NCBI GenBank assembly: GCA_911728435.2
Contig: OU452216.1
Span: forward strand, 2,542,842-2,606,841
DNA length: 64,000 bases
Source: Apoderus coryli
Lineage: Eukaryota; Arthropoda; Insecta; Coleoptera; Attelabidae
Direction: 5' to 3'
The translations under genes were made by a program, and so were the position numbers. This document shows, in pieces, positions 63,104-64,000 of this stretch (positions are counted from its first letter, which is position 1; the number at the start of each line of letters is the position of its first letter). Below the pieces are notes generated by a model. It was given only the letters and a program-made list of their open reading frames with translations, did no database searches and was not told where the DNA came from.

Positions 63104-64000
63104 AAAATAAACTGTTGCCCTCGAGGCACGAATAGCTCTCCATATTTAAGTGTAAAAGCAATAATTTTATGACCTTTTTGTCATTTATCTAATTTTAATA
63201 CATTTTTGTTTTGTTTTAGACATCAGCTATTTTTTAGGTTATATTCTATTACAACTATGAAAAATCATTCTGCATTTCGAATAAGCTTAGGAAGTATATA
63301 TTTTTTATTTCGACCCCTTTTACACTATTTACGAACGCCTATGAAAACAAGTTATTTATAGCAGATTTTATAGGTTATATTCTATCAAAGATATAAATAA
63401 CTAGTCAATATTTCTGCTATTTTTAAGAAGTACGTTTTTTTTCTAACCTTTTTATCCCATTTTACACTATTTTCGCACGCTAATGTGGTCTAATATTTTA
63501 TGTTCAATATTTTAGGTTATATTCAATTAAATGCGTAAAAAATTATGCAGTATTTCGGATAAGTTTAAGAACTATGTTTTTTTTTTTTAATTTTTGAACC
63601 CTCTTTTATTCCCCTTGCCTACGCTCAATGTTAACCACCACCTATAAATATCCTGTGGTATTTTCGTTCCAAATATGGTTAAAATCCGTGGTTTTTGAGT
63701 TATCACGGATACAATTTTTTTCTGGCCCTTCTATAGAATTTTCACGGACGCCTATGGTACATTAACTTTTATCGTGTATTTTTAACACCAATTCAACTAG
63801 TTAAATATAAAAAAATTTACATTTTAATTTTTTTTTATTTTACCCCTTTTTCTACTATTTACGAACGCCTATGTAAATAAAAATTTTATGCTGCATTTTG
63901 TAGGTTATCTTATATCAAAGCTATATATAATTAGCCAATTTTTGTGGTATATTTGGGAAAAGTTTTTTTTTCGTTTTTGACCCTTTTTTTAAACTATTTT
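63104..64000. repeat. GCCTATG-family copy, internally deleted, runs off the window
   Basis: Starts with the family terminus TAAACTGTTGCCCTCGAGGC. A deletion after GACATCAGCTATTTTTTAGG joins distant internal units. The element continues beyond 64000. Confidence 0.75.

Noticed and set aside
1..64000. tRNA, rRNA or SINE with pol III boxes
   Set aside because: I found no convincing cloverleaf or A/B box pair by eye; a covariance-model scan would be needed to exclude small RNA genes.

Overview
The window is animal nuclear DNA, almost certainly from an insect with a large, AT-rich, transposon-crowded genome. Evidence: spliced exons with consensus GTAAGT donors, an errantivirus with an env gene, a DD41D mariner of the rosa type, a piggyBac, hAT and Penelope-like debris, several LINEs with (ATT)n tails, and many short elements ending in TACAGGGTG. 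The order cannot be fixed from the sequence alone. I saw no tRNA, rRNA or CRISPR array.

Layout. 1-2000: decayed hAT transposase on the minus strand, whose end and flank are duplicated at 47.9 kb. 3.2-5 kb: possible minus-strand membrane-protein exons, head to head with a THAP-domain first exon enclosed by 22-bp inverted repeats. 6.3-10.6 kb: an errantivirus that has lost its 5' half, with broken pol and env and a 3' LTR. 10.6-14 kb: LINE and Penelope fragments and a small hairpin element. 14.1-17.5 kb: a three-level nest, mariner inside piggyBac inside a LINE. 17.5-24 kb: long-terminal-repeat mariner relatives, a possible hammerhead ribozyme motif, and another LINE. 28.8-37.5 kb: a 6.1-kb PHD-finger LINE inserted backwards into an older plus-strand LINE, with a third LINE fragment before it. 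37.5-51 kb: mostly foldback and TIR elements and members of an unnamed repeat family carrying a repeated GCCTATG motif. 52.8-58 kb: a C2H2 zinc-finger gene followed by an array of eleven copies of its own last three-finger module. 58.3-60 kb: a complete-length long-TIR mariner. 60.1-64 kb: a cluster of direct and inverted GCCTATG-family copies.

Two host genes stand out. The first is a minus-strand gene whose exons at 28.3, 26.6, 24.4, 20.0 and 12.7 kb join in consistent reading phase into about 470 residues, with coiled-coil-like sequence in the first exon; I do not recognise its product. Its introns hold most of the transposons between 12.7 and 28 kb. The second is the 15-finger C2H2 gene, which has thrown off the tandem array. 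Each array copy starts with ATG, ends with TAA (except the last), and sits 10 or 12 nt after the previous stop. This is the most unusual structure in the window. It is best explained by local duplication, but its open frames make it worth testing for expression.
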